Source: Clostridia bacterium (GTDB lineage Bacteria; Bacillota_A; Clostridia; Oscillospirales; CAG-272). From it: a DNA stretch of 47,350 nucleotides. The position numbers were made by a program, and so were the translations under genes. The notes beneath the pieces are model-generated. The model saw nothing but the letters and a program-made list of their open reading frames with translations, was not told the origin of the DNA and made no database searches. Shown here in pieces: positions 8,280-15,761 of the stretch. Position 1 is the stretch's first letter; every line of letters starts with the position of its first letter. The stretch lies in assembly GCA_017452945.1 (NCBI GenBank), contig JAFTLD010000049.1, positions 1 to 47,350 on the forward strand, in the 5' to 3' direction.

Positions 8280-9074
8280 TTATTTGAAATATGCGTAGTC
8301 TTTACGGTACTCGGACGGAGTACAACGGAATTCCTGCAGAAATTTTTTACTGAAGTGGAATTGATCACAAAACCCAAGACAAGCCGATATGTCTTTTATG
8401 GACATATCGGTTTTTGTCAGCATATCCAAGGATTTTTGCAAGCAGCGCTTTATGATATACTGCTTGGGGGACATGCCGAGCTCGTCCTTGAATAACCGAT
8501 ATAAATATGATTCGGAATAATTGACTGTTCTTGCAATTTCTCCGGCTGACATGGTGGCACAAAGTTGTGTGTCGATCAGTTGCAAAACAGTTTCAAGTTT
8601 TATCGAGTCCTTGCATTCCACGGCTTTGCCGCAGCCGATCAATTCATACAGGATTCCGTATTGTAAATACTGCCGAGTGATCTGTCCCGTCAGATCCTGT
8701 CTTGCCTGATTGGCTCTGAACTCGGATATATATGCATGAATTTTCCGAGAGGCTTCCGGTGGTAATTTGCAGGGGATATCGTAATATCTTTTCAGGTTAT
8801 GCTTTTGGTTGATCAGAACGGTGATATATACCCATTGTGCTCTCATGGGTGTTCCGTCGGGGCAAACGTGATGAATGATCTTTTGTTCTGCATATTCCGG
8901 TGTATAGAAGCACTCGCCGGCATGAATTGTATAGGGTTTGCCGTCTATCAAAAGCTCGTACGACCCTTCAAGGCAGGAAACGACCGTGATAAAGGGAACT
9001 GTTTTTTGATCAGACTGCCCCTCAATTTCAAACGTATGTGCGCTTGCAAGACAATTCAAAATCTCAACGTTCAT
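8280..9074 (-). CDS. AraC-family transcriptional regulator
   Basis: A 264-residue regulator. The N-terminal half is a cupin-like effector domain (GSYELLIDGKPYTIHAGECFYTPEY). The C-terminal 100 residues carry two helix-turn-helix motifs of the AraC/XylS type: SAGEIARTVNYSESYLYRLFKDELGMSP and then DISACLGFCDQFHFSKKFLQEF, with CTPSEYRK at the end. AGGAGG lies seven bases upstream of the ATG. AraC proteins with this layout usually activate sugar-use genes on binding a carbohydrate. It ends 22 bases from the convergent GH43-like gene, its most plausible target in the window. It may be read with the small membrane-protein genes upstream. Confidence 0.9.
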   Translation of the reverse strand: MNVEILNCLASAHTFEIEGQSDQKTVPFITVVSCLEGSYELLIDGKPYTIHAGECFYTPEYAEQKIIHHVCPDGTPMRAQWVYITVLINQKHNLKRYYDIPCKLPPEASRKIHAYISEFRANQARQDLTGQITRQYLQYGILYELIGCGKAVECKDSIKLETVLQLIDTQLCATMSAGEIARTVNYSESYLYRLFKDELGMSPKQYIIKRCLQKSLDMLTKTDMSIKDISACLGFCDQFHFSKKFLQEFRCTPSEYRKDYAYFK

Positions 9075-9113
9075 AAACGATCCTCCTGCAGTTTTTGATT
9101 TGATTCTATGAGG

Positions 9114-9320
9114 TTATGCTTTTCCCAACAGCCACACCGCCAGGATCACCGCAGCGGCAGCAATGGCAAAAACGGGATAGAGAATCAATTTGGTGCGTTT
9201 GATCTCGGCCTCACTCATGGGGATATAACCGTCGTAACCGCAATGCGGACATGCGCCGCGGCGGCTTTCCAGGGTGCTGTTGCAGCGCGGACAGCGAATT
9301 GTTTGATCGGGTTTTGCCAT
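9114..9320 (-). CDS. Small zinc-ribbon membrane protein
   Basis: A 68-residue protein with an N-terminal zinc ribbon (CPRC and CPHCGYDG) and one membrane segment near the C-terminus (LYPVFAIAAAAVILAVWLL). I chose the second of two adjacent ATG codons (9320) because GAGG lies six bases upstream; a start at 9323 is also possible. It follows the preceding membrane-protein gene by only a few bases, so the two are co-transcribed. Role unknown. Confidence 0.6.
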   Translation of the reverse strand: MAKPDQTIRCPRCNSTLESRRGACPHCGYDGYIPMSEAEIKRTKLILYPVFAIAAAAVILAVWLLGKA

Positions 9321-9328
9321 CATGTACC

Positions 9329-9775
9329 TCACTTATTGGTTTCTTTGGGAGTATCCGGGGCATCCGGGATATCGCAGCCCAGCCAATTCTTCAGCTTTTT
9401 CAGATTTGCCTTGGTCGCTTGCACGGTAATGCACGCGGCCTTATTTTTTGCGTCAGGTTTGTGCTTGTCGTAAAGCCGCACGGTTTTTTCGCGATAGCGC
9501 GTGTTGTAGAAGATCTCGCAAGCAACGTGCGCTTTTTTTATGCTGCGTTTGCCTTGGCTGACCTCATGCTCGGTCAGTACGGGGGCTCTGCCGACAAAAT
9601 ACCAGAACAGCGCCAGAAAAGAGAACATCAGTAAAACCAATACGATCACACCCGGCAGGGGATTGCTTGCGACCGCGCTGACGCCTGCACAAAGGCAGAG
9701 CAGTACCAGATAGGCAGACACCACTAAGATGGCATTGGCCACCGTGAAATCATACAATCGGATTCCTTGCTTCAT
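9329..9775 (-). CDS. Two-span membrane protein of unknown function
   Basis: A 148-residue protein with two membrane segments (about 10-37 and 40-62) and a basic, mostly hydrophilic cytoplasmic tail that ends in a Pro/Asp-rich stretch. The tail contains a beta-rich patch (ACEIFYNTRYREKTVRLYD) of the kind seen in short membrane-linked PH-like domains; that resemblance is weak. It starts 10 bases after tcdA, with GAGG just before the ATG, and is followed at once by the small zinc-ribbon gene. I recognise no named family. Confidence 0.55.
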   Translation of the reverse strand: MKQGIRLYDFTVANAILVVSAYLVLLCLCAGVSAVASNPLPGVIVLVLLMFSFLALFWYFVGRAPVLTEHEVSQGKRSIKKAHVACEIFYNTRYREKTVRLYDKHKPDAKNKAACITVQATKANLKKLKNWLGCDIPDAPDTPKETNK

Positions 9776-9785
9776 ATGCTACCTC

Positions 9786-10499
9786 TTATTGCAACGAAAT
9801 GCCTGCGATATCCCGCACGATCACACCTGCCATGATCATTCCCATCACGGGCGGCACGAAGGAAAGCGAGGCGGGAGTGTGCTTGCCATGCTCACTTGGC
9901 AGACGCGAGGGTTGGGGTTTCTCTTCGGAGTATACCACGCAAAGATGCTTGATGCCGCGCGCGCCCAGCTCACGGCGCATGATGCGCGCCAAAGGACAGC
10001 CTTGGGTTTTGGAAAGATCGGCCACGCGAAACGCGGAGGGATCAAGCTTATTGCCTGCGCCCATGGCGGAAATAATCGGCACGTTTTTTGCTTTGGCGCG
10101 GCAGATCAGTTCTATTTTTGCGCTGACGGTATCAATGGCATCGGCAATATAATCATAGTCGGAGAGATCGAATTGGTCGGCATTCTCGGGCAGATAAAAA
10201 ACCTCGTGTGTGACTACGCGGCAATAAGGGTTGATATCGGCAATGCGTGCCTTCATGACCTCAACCTTGGGAAGTCCCAGCGTGGAGTGCAGTGCGACTG
10301 CCTGACGGTTGATATTGGTCAATGAAACGGTATCCTTGTCAAACAAGTGCAGCTCACCCACACCTGCGCGCGCAAGTGCTTCACACAAATGCCCGCCAAC
10401 GCCGCCAATGCCGAATACTGCAACGCGTGCGTTTTGCAGGCGTGAAAGTCCGTCCTCGCCTAAAAGGGGGACAGAACGCGTATGTTGACCGAAATCCAT
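9786..10499 (-). CDS. tcdA: tRNA threonylcarbamoyladenosine dehydratase
   Basis: A 237-residue E1-like enzyme of the ThiF/MoeB fold (TcdA/CsdL group), which uses ATP to cyclise the t6A base at position 37 of ANN-decoding tRNAs. The nucleotide-binding loop GIGGVGGHLCEALARAGVG is at about residues 30-48, followed by the DKDTVSLTNINRQ segment that contacts adenylate. DYIADAIDTVSAK and MGAGNKLDP are further family signatures. The start at 10499 has AAGGAGG close upstream; the longer reading frame has no ribosome site. It heads a minus-strand operon with two membrane-protein genes and is divergent from the Nudix operon. Confidence 0.88.
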   Translation of the reverse strand: MDFGQHTRSVPLLGEDGLSRLQNARVAVFGIGGVGGHLCEALARAGVGELHLFDKDTVSLTNINRQAVALHSTLGLPKVEVMKARIADINPYCRVVTHEVFYLPENADQFDLSDYDYIADAIDTVSAKIELICRAKAKNVPIISAMGAGNKLDPSAFRVADLSKTQGCPLARIMRRELGARGIKHLCVVYSEEKPQPSRLPSEHGKHTPASLSFVPPVMGMIMAGVIVRDIAGISLQ

Positions 10500-10530
10500 A
10501 AAGGGCGCCTCCTTGCATGTTTCTGCTTTT

Positions 10531-10559
10531 ATTGTACCATATTTTTTTATTTGGCGCAA
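10531..10559 (-). promoter_or_regulatory. Promoter of the tcdA operon
   Basis: On the minus strand, TTGCGC (10554-10559), 17 bases and TACAAT (10531-10536). Its -35 box is only four bases from the -35 box of the divergent Nudix promoter, so the two must compete for polymerase. The stretch ATATGGTACAAT recurs in the promoter at 29052-29080. Confidence 0.65.
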
Positions 10560-10563
10560 GGGC

Positions 10564-10592
10564 TTTACAAATTTTGTGATTTCATGTATAAT
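10564..10592 (+). promoter_or_regulatory. Promoter of the Nudix-MFS-GDPD-murQ operon
   Basis: TTTACA (10564-10569), 17 bases and TATAAT (10587-10592), placed back to back with the tcdA promoter. Confidence 0.75.
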
Positions 10593-10624
10593 AAAAAGGT
10601 GAATGAATTTTCAAGGAGAACAGA

Positions 10625-11179
10625 ATGGATTATACCGAAAAGCAGCTGCACAGTGAGCTGATATTTGACGGCCACGTGCTGCACTTATATAAAGATGATA
10701 TCCTGTTGCCCGACGGCAAGACGGGATTTCGCGAGTATTGCAAGCATATCGGTGCTGTGTGCATCGTACCCATCACGGATGACGGAGAGGTCATTTGTGT
10801 CAAGCAATACCGATACGCACACCGAAAAATGGTGTTGGAGATCCCGGCAGGAAAGCTGGACGCACCGGATGAAGATCCCACGAGTGCCGCTTTGCGTGAG
10901 CTTCGCGAGGAAACGGGCGCGACCTGTTCGAAATTGACGTATCTCGGTCCGCTCTATACCACACCGGCTTTGATCGACGAAGTCATACACATGTACATAG
11001 CCGAGGGACTTTCGTTCGGGCAGACTGATTTTGACGAGGATGAGTTTATCGAGGTGGAGAGAATTCCGCTCTCAGAGCTTGTGGATCGCATCTGCCAAGG
11101 ACAGGTGCCGGACGCCAAGACTCAGGCCGCCGTGCTGCGTGCTGCATGGGAAAGACGGCGGAATGAGGAACAGGCATGA
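10625..11179 (+). CDS. Nudix hydrolase, ADP-ribose pyrophosphatase type
   Basis: A 184-residue hydrolase of the NudF/ADP-ribose pyrophosphatase group, which splits ADP-ribose or ADP-sugars to AMP and a sugar phosphate. The Nudix box begins at AGKLDAPDED and ends RELREETGA; relative to the consensus, one residue is inserted before the first Glu. The upstream KQYRYAHRKMVLEIPAGKL segment is typical of this group and holds the dimer and substrate contacts. AAGGAG is six bases from the ATG. It is the first gene of a four-gene operon and overlaps the MFS gene by the four bases ATGA, so their translation is coupled. Confidence 0.88.
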   Translation: MDYTEKQLHSELIFDGHVLHLYKDDILLPDGKTGFREYCKHIGAVCIVPITDDGEVICVKQYRYAHRKMVLEIPAGKLDAPDEDPTSAALRELREETGATCSKLTYLGPLYTTPALIDEVIHMYIAEGLSFGQTDFDEDEFIEVERIPLSELVDRICQGQVPDAKTQAAVLRAAWERRRNEEQA

Positions 11180-12732
11180 GCGGCAAACTGAATTATAAGA
11201 AGGTTCTTTCCGTTGGCCTTGTATTTATGTTTATCACGGCCTTCTGGTATGGCTACAATTCCATTGTTCCCAAGATCCTGACCGACAAATTCGGCCTTTC
11301 CCAGTTTGCTTCGGGCGCGATCATGGCGCTTGACAACGTGTTGGCTGTGTTTCTGCTGCCTGTGTTCGGTGCGCTTTCGGATAAATCAAAATCGCGTTAT
11401 GGACGCAGGACGCCCTTTATTTTTTGGGGAACTATCATCTCTGCGTTGCTGTTGGTGGCGGTATCCTTTGCGGATGTCGCACAGCTGCAGCAGCTAAGTG
11501 ACGTCTTGCCCACCGATTCTGCTGCGTACGAGCAGTCTTTGGATACGCTGTGGGAGGCAAACCCCTCCTTTGACTATAACGGTACATCCGCTGCGTTGCA
11601 CGAGCACGTGTCGGAGGATACGTTCAAGAGTATCCCGATGTACCGCACCGATGGAAAGGGGAACGCAACGGGTATGGTTACGGACGATTATACTGCGCTG
11701 GTTGTGCCTGCCCGTCAGGCCTATGCGCGGCAGGTCAGTTTGGCCAATCCGACGTATCTGATCCTGTTTGTAGTGATTTTACTGCTTTTGCTGGTTGCTA
11801 TGGGTACGTATCGCTCGCCCGCTGTGGCGCTCATGCCCGACGTGACGGTCAAGCCCTTGCGCTCACAGGGAAACGCCATGATCAATTTAATGGGATCGCT
11901 TGGCGTTCTGTTTGTGCTGGTGCTTGGTGTGATATTGGGGACGGGACGGCCTGCCAACGTGCTGATGGATTACAGACTGTTTTTCGGTGTGATTGCGATC
12001 TACATGGTGGCAGCACTGGTGATTTTTCTGCTTATGGTCAAGGAGAAAAAATGGTGTGCAGAGATGGAGGCTGATTCGGGGCAATTGGCAGGAGCGGATG
12101 TTGCGCATCAAGAGGACGAGGAGGCTTCGGGAAGCCGTAAGCTGACTCGCGGCGAAAAGCTGTCGCTGTTTCTCATTCTTGCCTCGGTCGTGCTGTGGTA
12201 TATGGGCTATAACGCTATGGAAAGCAAGCTTTCGGTTTACATGAGCACCGAGCTTGGCGGCATTGATTATAATATTCCGTACGCCATTGGCGGTGTGATG
12301 GGCATTCTTTCGTATTTCCCGATCGGTCAGCTGTCTGCCGTATGGGGCAGAAAAAAGACCATTATTGCAGGTGTTGGCATCATGGCTGTCGCCTTTGGCG
12401 TGATGTGCTTTGTCACCACTGCAACGCCTGTTTGGGTTACTTATGCAGTGTACGCTGCAGTGGGTGCAAGCTGGGCGGCCATCAACGTCAACAGCTATCC
12501 CATGGTGGTTGAGCTTGCAAAAGGCAGTAACGTGGGCAAATATACCGGCTTCTATTATACGGCCAGCATGTCGGCACAGATCATCACGCCTTTGCTCAGC
12601 GGTGCGCTTTTGACGGTTGATATGCGCACCTTGTTCCCGTATGCAACCGTTTGCATCGTACTTGCATTCTTTACCATGCTGTTTGTCAAGCATGGAGATA
12701 TTCAAACACAAAAGAAAAAGGAGCGTGTATAA
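11176..12732 (+). CDS. MFS transporter, SLC45/GPH-like
   Basis: A 518-residue membrane carrier with about 12 predicted spans. The signature loop between spans 2 and 3 reads GALSDKSKSRYGRRTPFI, as in SLC45 sucrose and GPH glycoside symporters. A hydrophilic insert of about 90 residues follows the third span (from about residue 100), and a charged cytoplasmic loop of about 60 residues separates the halves. The substrate is probably a sugar or a glycan fragment. The gene is sandwiched between a Nudix hydrolase (ATGA overlap), a glycerophosphodiesterase (one-base gap) and MurQ, so import of cell-wall sugars or muropeptides is worth considering; this is inference from context. Confidence 0.85.
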   Translation: MSGKLNYKKVLSVGLVFMFITAFWYGYNSIVPKILTDKFGLSQFASGAIMALDNVLAVFLLPVFGALSDKSKSRYGRRTPFIFWGTIISALLLVAVSFADVAQLQQLSDVLPTDSAAYEQSLDTLWEANPSFDYNGTSAALHEHVSEDTFKSIPMYRTDGKGNATGMVTDDYTALVVPARQAYARQVSLANPTYLILFVVILLLLLVAMGTYRSPAVALMPDVTVKPLRSQGNAMINLMGSLGVLFVLVLGVILGTGRPANVLMDYRLFFGVIAIYMVAALVIFLLMVKEKKWCAEMEADSGQLAGADVAHQEDEEASGSRKLTRGEKLSLFLILASVVLWYMGYNAMESKLSVYMSTELGGIDYNIPYAIGGVMGILSYFPIGQLSAVWGRKKTIIAGVGIMAVAFGVMCFVTTATPVWVTYAVYAAVGASWAAINVNSYPMVVELAKGSNVGKYTGFYYTASMSAQIITPLLSGALLTVDMRTLFPYATVCIVLAFFTMLFVKHGDIQTQKKKERV

Positions 12733-12733
12733 A

Positions 12734-13558
12734 ATGCCACCCGAATTGTTGATCTGCCTTTGTGTTGTTGGCGTGCTTGCGATTTTTGTTGTCGTATATC
12801 TGATCCTGATCAAGCCGCAATCCGTGCGCGGTGTGGATATGACGCCTTACGGTAAAACATTCGCGCACAGAGGACTTTGGGACCAAGAGTCGCCCGAGAA
12901 CTCGCTGGCAGCTTTCCGCAAGGCTGTGGAGGCCGGATACGGCATTGAGTTTGATATTCATAAAACGAAGGATGGCCACGTTGTGGTATTCCATGACGAT
13001 ACGCTGGTTCGTATGTGCGGTGTGGAAGGCAGGATCGAGGATAAGACGCTGGAGGAGCTTTCCGAGCTGCGTTTGAAGGGGACGGACCAGAAGATCCCCA
13101 CGCTGCAGGAAATGCTTGAGCTTGTGGATGGCCGCGTGCCGCTCTTGGTTGAGCTGAAGGGCGCAGCGCTGGATACGAGTCTTTGCCCCGTGGCGGACGA
13201 GATCCTTTCCCAATACAAGGGCGTGTACATGATTGAGTCCTTTAACCCTCTGCTGGTGCGCTGGTACCGCAAAAACCGCCCTGACGTCGTGCGTGGACAG
13301 CTGTTCTGCAATCTCTTGAAGGAAAAGAAGGGCAATAAGCTGTTTTATTTTCTGATCACGGTGCTGGCCACCAACGTGCTGGCTAAGCCGCATTTTCTGG
13401 CTTACGGACAGGAAAGCGTGCATAATCTGTCTTTTATGATCTGCAAATACCTGTACCGTGCGCCTGCATTTGTCTGGACGGTGCGCAAGCCTGAGCAGAT
13501 TCCTGCCGCAAAGCGCGGTGAGGGCATCATTTTTGAAGGGTTTATTCCAAAGAAATAA
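12734..13558 (+). CDS. Membrane-anchored glycerophosphodiester phosphodiesterase
   Basis: A 274-residue GDPD-family enzyme that hydrolyses glycerophosphodiesters to glycerol 3-phosphate and an alcohol. One N-terminal membrane segment (about residues 4-27) is followed by the catalytic barrel: AHRGLWDQESPENSLAAFRKA (general acid His and metal-binding ENS), GIEFDIHKTKDGHVVVFHDDTLVRMCG (metal ligands and second catalytic His), and ELKG later. I start it at 12734 rather than at the longer frame because AAAGGAG overlaps the end of the MFS gene just upstream. In this operon it could release glycerol phosphate from lipids or teichoic acid fragments. Confidence 0.88.
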   Translation: MPPELLICLCVVGVLAIFVVVYLILIKPQSVRGVDMTPYGKTFAHRGLWDQESPENSLAAFRKAVEAGYGIEFDIHKTKDGHVVVFHDDTLVRMCGVEGRIEDKTLEELSELRLKGTDQKIPTLQEMLELVDGRVPLLVELKGAALDTSLCPVADEILSQYKGVYMIESFNPLLVRWYRKNRPDVVRGQLFCNLLKEKKGNKLFYFLITVLATNVLAKPHFLAYGQESVHNLSFMICKYLYRAPAFVWTVRKPEQIPAAKRGEGIIFEGFIPKK

Positions 13559-13567
13559 GGTGAAGAT

Positions 13568-14422
13568 ATGAATCAAAACGTTCGTCCCGATTATCAAAAG
13601 CTGAATACCGAGGCAAGAAACCCTCGTACCATGCAGATCGACCGTCTGCCCACGCTTGACATGGTGCGCTTGATGGCAGAGGAGAACCGCGTGGTTGAGG
13701 ATGCCGTGGCTGCAGAGGCCGAGCATATTGCAAAAGCAATTGATCTGATCGCTGCTGCCCTTGATGCAGGCGGCCACTTGATCTACGTGGGCGCGGGAAC
13801 GTCCGGCCGCCTTGGCGTGCTGGATGCTTCGGAGTGTCCCCCCACCTTTGGTGTGGATTATGAGCTGGTGCGCGGCATTATCGCAGGCGGTGAGAGCGCC
13901 ATGTTCCGTGCCTCCGAGGGGGCTGAGGACAATGAGGCGCAGGGCAGAGCCGATCTGATCGCAGACGGTGTGCAAGCGGGCGACGTGGTGGTTGGCCTTT
14001 CCGCATCGGGCGGTGCGCCTTACGTGCTGGGTGCGCTTGCGCAGGCTGCCGAATTGGGCGCTGTGCCGATCGGTGTGACCTGTAATCCACAGAGCCGCAT
14101 GCATCCGATCTGCCACGTGACCATTGCGCCCGTCGTGGGAGCGGAGGTCATTACAGGCTCGTCGCGCCTAAAGGCGGGAACTGCGCAAAAGCTGGTGCTG
14201 AATATGCTCTCAACGGGGGCTATGATCAAGACAGGTAAGGTCATGGGCAATCTGATGGTCAACGTGCGTCCCACTAACCAAAAGCTGAGATTGCGCTGCT
14301 TGCGCATCATTCGTGAGCTGACCGGATGCGACGCTGCATGTGCCGAGCAGGCATTGGACGCGTGTGACGGTGAGATCAGAAAAGCGGTTTCTTATATTGA
14401 GAAAAATGCACAGAACACTTGA
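13568..14422 (+). CDS. murQ: N-acetylmuramic acid 6-phosphate etherase
   Basis: A 284-residue SIS-domain lyase that cleaves the lactyl ether of MurNAc 6-phosphate to GlcNAc 6-phosphate and D-lactate, a key step of peptidoglycan recycling in the cytoplasm. The family motifs are intact: ARNPRTMQIDRLP near the N-terminus, VGAGTSGRLGVLDASECPPTFGV with the catalytic Glu (about residues 75-98), SASGGAPYV, and SSRLKAGTAQKLVLNMLSTGAMI. A short helical C-terminal domain ends the protein, slightly shorter than the usual roughly 300 residues. It lies nine bases after the GDPD gene and ends the operon; its TGA stop overlaps the -35 box of the next promoter. Confidence 0.93.
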   Translation: MNQNVRPDYQKLNTEARNPRTMQIDRLPTLDMVRLMAEENRVVEDAVAAEAEHIAKAIDLIAAALDAGGHLIYVGAGTSGRLGVLDASECPPTFGVDYELVRGIIAGGESAMFRASEGAEDNEAQGRADLIADGVQAGDVVVGLSASGGAPYVLGALAQAAELGAVPIGVTCNPQSRMHPICHVTIAPVVGAEVITGSSRLKAGTAQKLVLNMLSTGAMIKTGKVMGNLMVNVRPTNQKLRLRCLRIIRELTGCDAACAEQALDACDGEIRKAVSYIEKNAQNT

Positions 14423-14447
14423 CAAGCAAGGAAAATGGGTTTATAAT
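14419..14447 (+). promoter_or_regulatory. Consensus promoter of the pheA operon
   Basis: TTGACA (14419-14424), 17 bases and TATAAT (14442-14447): a perfect consensus. Such a strong unregulated promoter is what attenuation control needs. It overlaps the murQ stop codon. Confidence 0.88.
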
Positions 14448-14480
14448 ATAGGCAAGTTCATCGGGAAAGGAGAAAATATC

Positions 14481-14543
14481 ATGAAGCAAACACGATTTTA
14501 TTGCGGTTATTTTCTCGGATTTCGGGTGTTCTTGACCGCGTAA
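14481..14543 (+). CDS. Phe/Tyr-rich leader peptide of the pheA attenuator
   Basis: A 20-codon frame encoding MKQTRFYCGYFLGFRVFLTA, with Phe at 6, 11, 14 and 17 and Tyr at 7 and 10. AAAGGAG (14466-14472) lies eight bases before the ATG, a full-strength ribosome site. It sits between a consensus promoter and a terminator, directly ahead of pheA. It is therefore a PheL-like regulatory peptide, translated to sense charged tRNA-Phe (and possibly tRNA-Tyr), not a functional protein. Slow translation at the early Phe/Tyr codons would leave 14523-14532 free to form the antiterminator; translation to the TAA would cover it. Confidence 0.82.
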   Translation: MKQTRFYCGYFLGFRVFLTA

Positions 14544-14598
14544 GTTTGATTTTTCCGAATTTTTACCGCAGAATGCCCGAGGGGCATTCTGCGTTTTT
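14523..14598 (+). promoter_or_regulatory. Transcription attenuator: antiterminator and intrinsic terminator
   Basis: The terminator is a 12-bp perfect stem (CGCAGAATGCCC 14567-14578 with 14582-14593, three-base loop) followed by TTTTT (14594-14598). The competing antiterminator pairs CGGGTGTTCT (14523-14532, inside the leader peptide) with 14570-14579 over 10 bp, including two G-U pairs, destroying the terminator's left arm. Upstream, GCGGT (14503-14507) can pair with ACCGC (14535-14539). The arrangement matches classical leader-peptide attenuation. Confidence 0.8.
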
Positions 14599-14602
14599 CA
14601 TT

Positions 14603-14635
14603 CGCAGATGCTTGACGTGTCTGCGATATTTTTTT
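14603..14635 (+). terminator. Second weak hairpin before pheA
   Basis: CGCAGA (14603-14608) pairs with TCTGCG (14620-14625), followed by ATATTTTTTT. Its left arm repeats the first six bases of the main terminator arm, so it could act as a backup terminator or compete for pairing. Confidence 0.4.
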
Positions 14636-14651
14636 GAAAGGAGTCCTGTAT

Positions 14652-15737
14652 ATGGACAAGCTGCAAAAGGCAAGACAGACCATTGGCGAGACAGATGCCG
14701 AGATCGCGAAGCTGTTTTGTAAAAGAATGGAGGCGGCAAAGGCGGTTGCCGAATACAAAAAGGAGAGGGGATTGCCCATCCTGGATCAGCGGCGCGAGGA
14801 TGAGCTGATCGCCAAAAACAGCGCTATGGTGGAGGATCCCGAGTGGCGCGAATACTACGTGAACTTCCTGAAATATACCATGAAGCTGTCGCGCGATTAT
14901 CAGCAAAGGCTGAATAACGGGATCCGCGTAGCATATGGTGGTGTACCGGGAGCATTTGCCTCCGAGGCTGCCGAAATGCTGTATCCGGGCGGAGAATACG
15001 TGTCGTGTGCCGATTTTCTTGCCGCTTACCGTGCGGTTGAGGCAGGGGAGTGCGACGTAGCGGTACTGCCTATTGAAAACAGCTATGCCGGTGAGGTCGG
15101 GCAGGTCATGGATCTGATGTTTTCGGGCTCACTGTATATCAATCGCACGTGCGATCTTGCCGTGACGCAGAATTTACTTGTGCTGCCCGGAACCAAGCCC
15201 GAAGACATCCGTGAGGTGGTCAGCCATCCGCAGGCGCTGTCGCAATGTGAAGGGTATCTGGATGAGCATGGGATTGACATTCGCACACCCTATTCCAATA
15301 CCGCGCTTGCTGCCAAATTTGTTGCAGAGCTCGGCAAGAAGCACGTGGCAGCGATTGGCAGTGTGCAGGCTGCACAGCTTTACGGCCTTGAGGTGCTGGA
15401 GCACAGTATCAACCAAAGCGCAGGCAATACCACGCGCTTTGCCTGCTTCTCCCGTGTCGAAAGCCAACCCACGGGCAGGCCGGACGACAATTTTATTCTG
15501 GTATTTACGGTCAAGCACCAGGCAGGTGCGCTGGCGCAGGCCATCAACATCATCGGTGCGTACGGCTATAACATGAAAAATCTGCACTCCCGTCCCATGA
15601 AGGATCTTGCGTGGAATTATTACTTCTACGTGGAATGCGAGGGAGATATCAGATGCGAAAACGGAAAACAAATGATGCGAGCACTTGGCCCTATGTGCGA
15701 TAAGCTCAAGCTTGTCGGCTCGTACAACGTAAAATAA
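14652..15737 (+). CDS. pheA: Bifunctional chorismate mutase / prephenate dehydratase
   Basis: A 361-residue P-protein converting chorismate to prephenate and then phenylpyruvate, committing carbon to phenylalanine. Residues 1-85 are an AroQ-type chorismate mutase (ARQTIGETDAEIAKLFCKRMEAAKAVAEYKK). Residues about 93-275 are prephenate dehydratase, with AYGGVPGAFASEAA, LPIENSYAGEVG and the catalytic NTTRF. The last 80 residues are an ACT domain (GALAQAINIIGAYGYNMKNLHSRPMKD) that binds Phe for feedback inhibition. The ATG at 14652 has AAAGGAG eight bases upstream. Expression is controlled by the attenuator upstream. The DAHP synthase gene follows 24 bases later in the same operon. Confidence 0.95.
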   Translation: MDKLQKARQTIGETDAEIAKLFCKRMEAAKAVAEYKKERGLPILDQRREDELIAKNSAMVEDPEWREYYVNFLKYTMKLSRDYQQRLNNGIRVAYGGVPGAFASEAAEMLYPGGEYVSCADFLAAYRAVEAGECDVAVLPIENSYAGEVGQVMDLMFSGSLYINRTCDLAVTQNLLVLPGTKPEDIREVVSHPQALSQCEGYLDEHGIDIRTPYSNTALAAKFVAELGKKHVAAIGSVQAAQLYGLEVLEHSINQSAGNTTRFACFSRVESQPTGRPDDNFILVFTVKHQAGALAQAINIIGAYGYNMKNLHSRPMKDLAWNYYFYVECEGDIRCENGKQMMRALGPMCDKLKLVGSYNVK

Positions 15738-15761
15738 CAAAACCAAAGGAGACCACAGACC

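Noticed and set aside
12686..14116. A 476-codon minus-strand open frame opposite GDPD and murQ
   Set aside because: Antisense to two well-supported genes with no promoter or ribosome site.
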